Positions 4,599 through 5,331 of a DNA stretch of 5,331 nt are shown in pieces (the stretch's first letter is position 1; each line of letters starts with the position of its first letter). The position numbers were made by a program, and so were the translations under genes. The DNA is from Frankiales bacterium (GTDB taxonomy: Bacteria; Actinomycetota; Actinomycetes; Mycobacteriales; SCTD01), in assembly GCA_025965755.1 (NCBI GenBank), contig JAOPWI010000163.1, positions 1-5,331 of the forward strand. Reading direction: 5' to 3'. The notes below the pieces were generated by a model. The model was not told where the DNA came from. It worked only from the letters and a program-made list of their open reading frames with translations, and ran no database searches.

Positions 4599-5331
4599 CT
4601 AACGGATCGTCGTGCGCACCCGGTTGGAGGTGCCCGCGGCGTTGTTGATGTCGGTGCCGGTGCCCGTGTAGAGCACGAACGTCCCGGTGCCGGCGAAGGT
4701 CCGCGTCACGTTGTAGGTGCCGTCCTGGGCCACCCGGGCCCGGCTGGCGATGGTCCGCGCGCCGCCCGACTCGTAGAACACCGTCACCAGCTGACCTCGG
4801 CGCTTGGGCAGCGTCGATCCGGTGAAGCGGTAGGTCCGGGCGGCGGTGCGCGCCACCTTGAGGTTGATCGAGGTGCGCACCGTCAGCACGGTCGACGCGC
4901 TGTCGGCGGAGCGCCCGCCCGCGGCGACCGACCGGACGAACAGTCGGGTGTTGCCGCTCGGGCCGACCCGGAACTGGACCCGTCCGGAGGCGGGCACCGT
5001 CGCCTCACGCACCTTGACGTAGGTGGTGGACGGGCGGCTGTAGGCGTGCAGCTCCAGGCGGGTGCCGGGGGTGCCGTCGGCCACCACGGTCGCCGAGTCC
5101 TGCGACGTGATGGTGGACGGGTCCACGATCACGGTCGGGGCGGGCAGCGGCAGGGCCGCGCCGGTCGGGCTCGGACTGGCGCTGGCGCTCGGGCTGGGAC
5201 TGGCACTGGGACTGGGACTGGCACTGGCACTGGCACTGGCACCGGGACCGGCGCTGGGACTGGCGCTGGCGCTGGGACTGCCGGACGCGGCGGGCGGGCC
5301 GGGCGGGGCCGCGACGCCCGGGGCGGGGCCG
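4599..5331 (-). CDS. C-terminal part of a paralogous extracytoplasmic protein (start beyond window)
   Basis: The frame is open from the right edge to a TAG at 4599-4601, giving 243 visible residues; the N-terminus is outside the window. The visible part starts with a Gly/Pro/Ala stretch, then a Ser/Ala/Pro linker (about 5169-5285), then APTVIVDPS and two beta-rich units matching residues 486-662 of the neighbouring secreted protein. The last 91 residues align without gaps, 48 identical by hand count. They share TSIN-x-KV, RTYRFTGSTLPKR-x-GQ and the closing TG-x-D-xx-N-x-AGTS-xx-VR. No cysteine, sorting motif or membrane helix is visible. An internal GTG at 5130-5132 could be mistaken for the start, but the linker upstream is in frame and matches the layout of the paralogue, so the gene must begin outside. 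By analogy it should carry a signal peptide and perhaps Cys-paired repeats upstream. Function unknown. Confidence 0.8.
   Translation of the reverse strand, partial: GPAPGVAAPPGPPAASGSPSASASPSAGPGASASASASPSPSASPSPSASASPSPTGAALPLPAPTVIVDPSTITSQDSATVVADGTPGTRLELHAYSRPSTTYVKVREATVPASGRVQFRVGPSGNTRLFVRSVAAGGRSADSASTVLTVRTSINLKVARTAARTYRFTGSTLPKRRGQLVTVFYESGGARTIASRARVAQDGTYNVTRTFAGTGTFVLYTGTGTDINNAAGTSNRVRTTIR
4801..4890 (-). repeat. 90-bp block shared with the downstream paralogue (copy 2)
   Basis: This is the partner of 2721-2810, in the same orientation and gap-free, with 75 of 90 bases identical by hand count. Divergence is concentrated at 4811-4820, where only 5 of 10 bases match, mostly at synonymous positions (the protein reads GSTLPKR in both). 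Confidence 0.8.
5169..5282 (-). repeat. hexamer-like Ser-Ala/Ser-Pro coding repeat
   Basis: The plus strand runs through units of GGCACT, GGGACT and GGCGCT. On the coding strand these give AGT or AGC serine alternating with alanine or proline. Ten of the serines use AGT, an unusual codon in such GC-rich DNA, and two units read GGT (Gly) by a single A-to-G change. The purity of the array suggests expansion by slippage and possible length variation between strains. Confidence 0.75.

Noticed and set aside
4599..5132. A complete 177-codon gene starting at the GTG at 5132
   Set aside because: The frame continues to the right edge with an in-frame linker matching the paralogue's architecture, and the GTG lies inside the APTV-IVDPS segment where the domain begins. 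It is an internal valine.
5160..5290. Short repeats that could suggest a CRISPR array
   Set aside because: Units are about six bases with no spacers, and the stretch is in frame as a Ser/Ala/Pro linker.

Overview
The window is very GC-rich, with a strong G/C bias at third codon positions and GTG used as a start in at least three genes. Together with a twin-motif RsiG (AmfC-type) anti-sigma factor, this points to a high-GC actinobacterium. From memory of similar proteins I would guess Geodermatophilaceae or a relative, but that placement is only an inference. All six supported genes lie on the minus strand, so the region reads from right to left. No gene-free stretch exceeds about 120 bases. 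I see no RNA gene, insertion sequence, CRISPR array or origin.

Right half (5331 to 2519): two neighbouring paralogous extracytoplasmic proteins. The first is cut by the window edge. What remains is a Ser/Ala/Pro linker written in a hexamer-like DNA repeat, followed by a two-part beta-rich C-terminal module. A perfect 16-bp hairpin (4551-4586) separates it from the second gene, a 662-residue protein. That protein has a signal peptide, four Ig/TIG-like repeats each ending in a cysteine pair, a Ser/Pro linker, and the same C-terminal module. This pair is the least described part of the window.

Middle (2480 to 856): a YgfZ/GcvT-fold protein with the K-G-C-Y-x-G-Q-E signature (iron-sulfur maintenance family), a GC-rich hairpin, then rsiG. 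RsiG carries two exact copies of the E(X)3S(X)2R(X)3Q(X)3D motif that binds c-di-GMP in the Streptomyces WhiG-RsiG switch.

Left end (788 to 1): a 54-residue single-span membrane protein without a recognised function, then a hemerythrin-HHE protein cut by the left edge. In the hemerythrin, one of the expected metal-ligand histidines is an aspartate.

The genes do not form one obvious pathway. The small gap between the secreted protein and ygfZ, and the shared strand throughout, allow partial co-transcription. The two hairpins probably divide the region into several transcription units. A link between c-di-GMP control through RsiG and the neighbouring surface proteins is possible but is not shown by the sequence.
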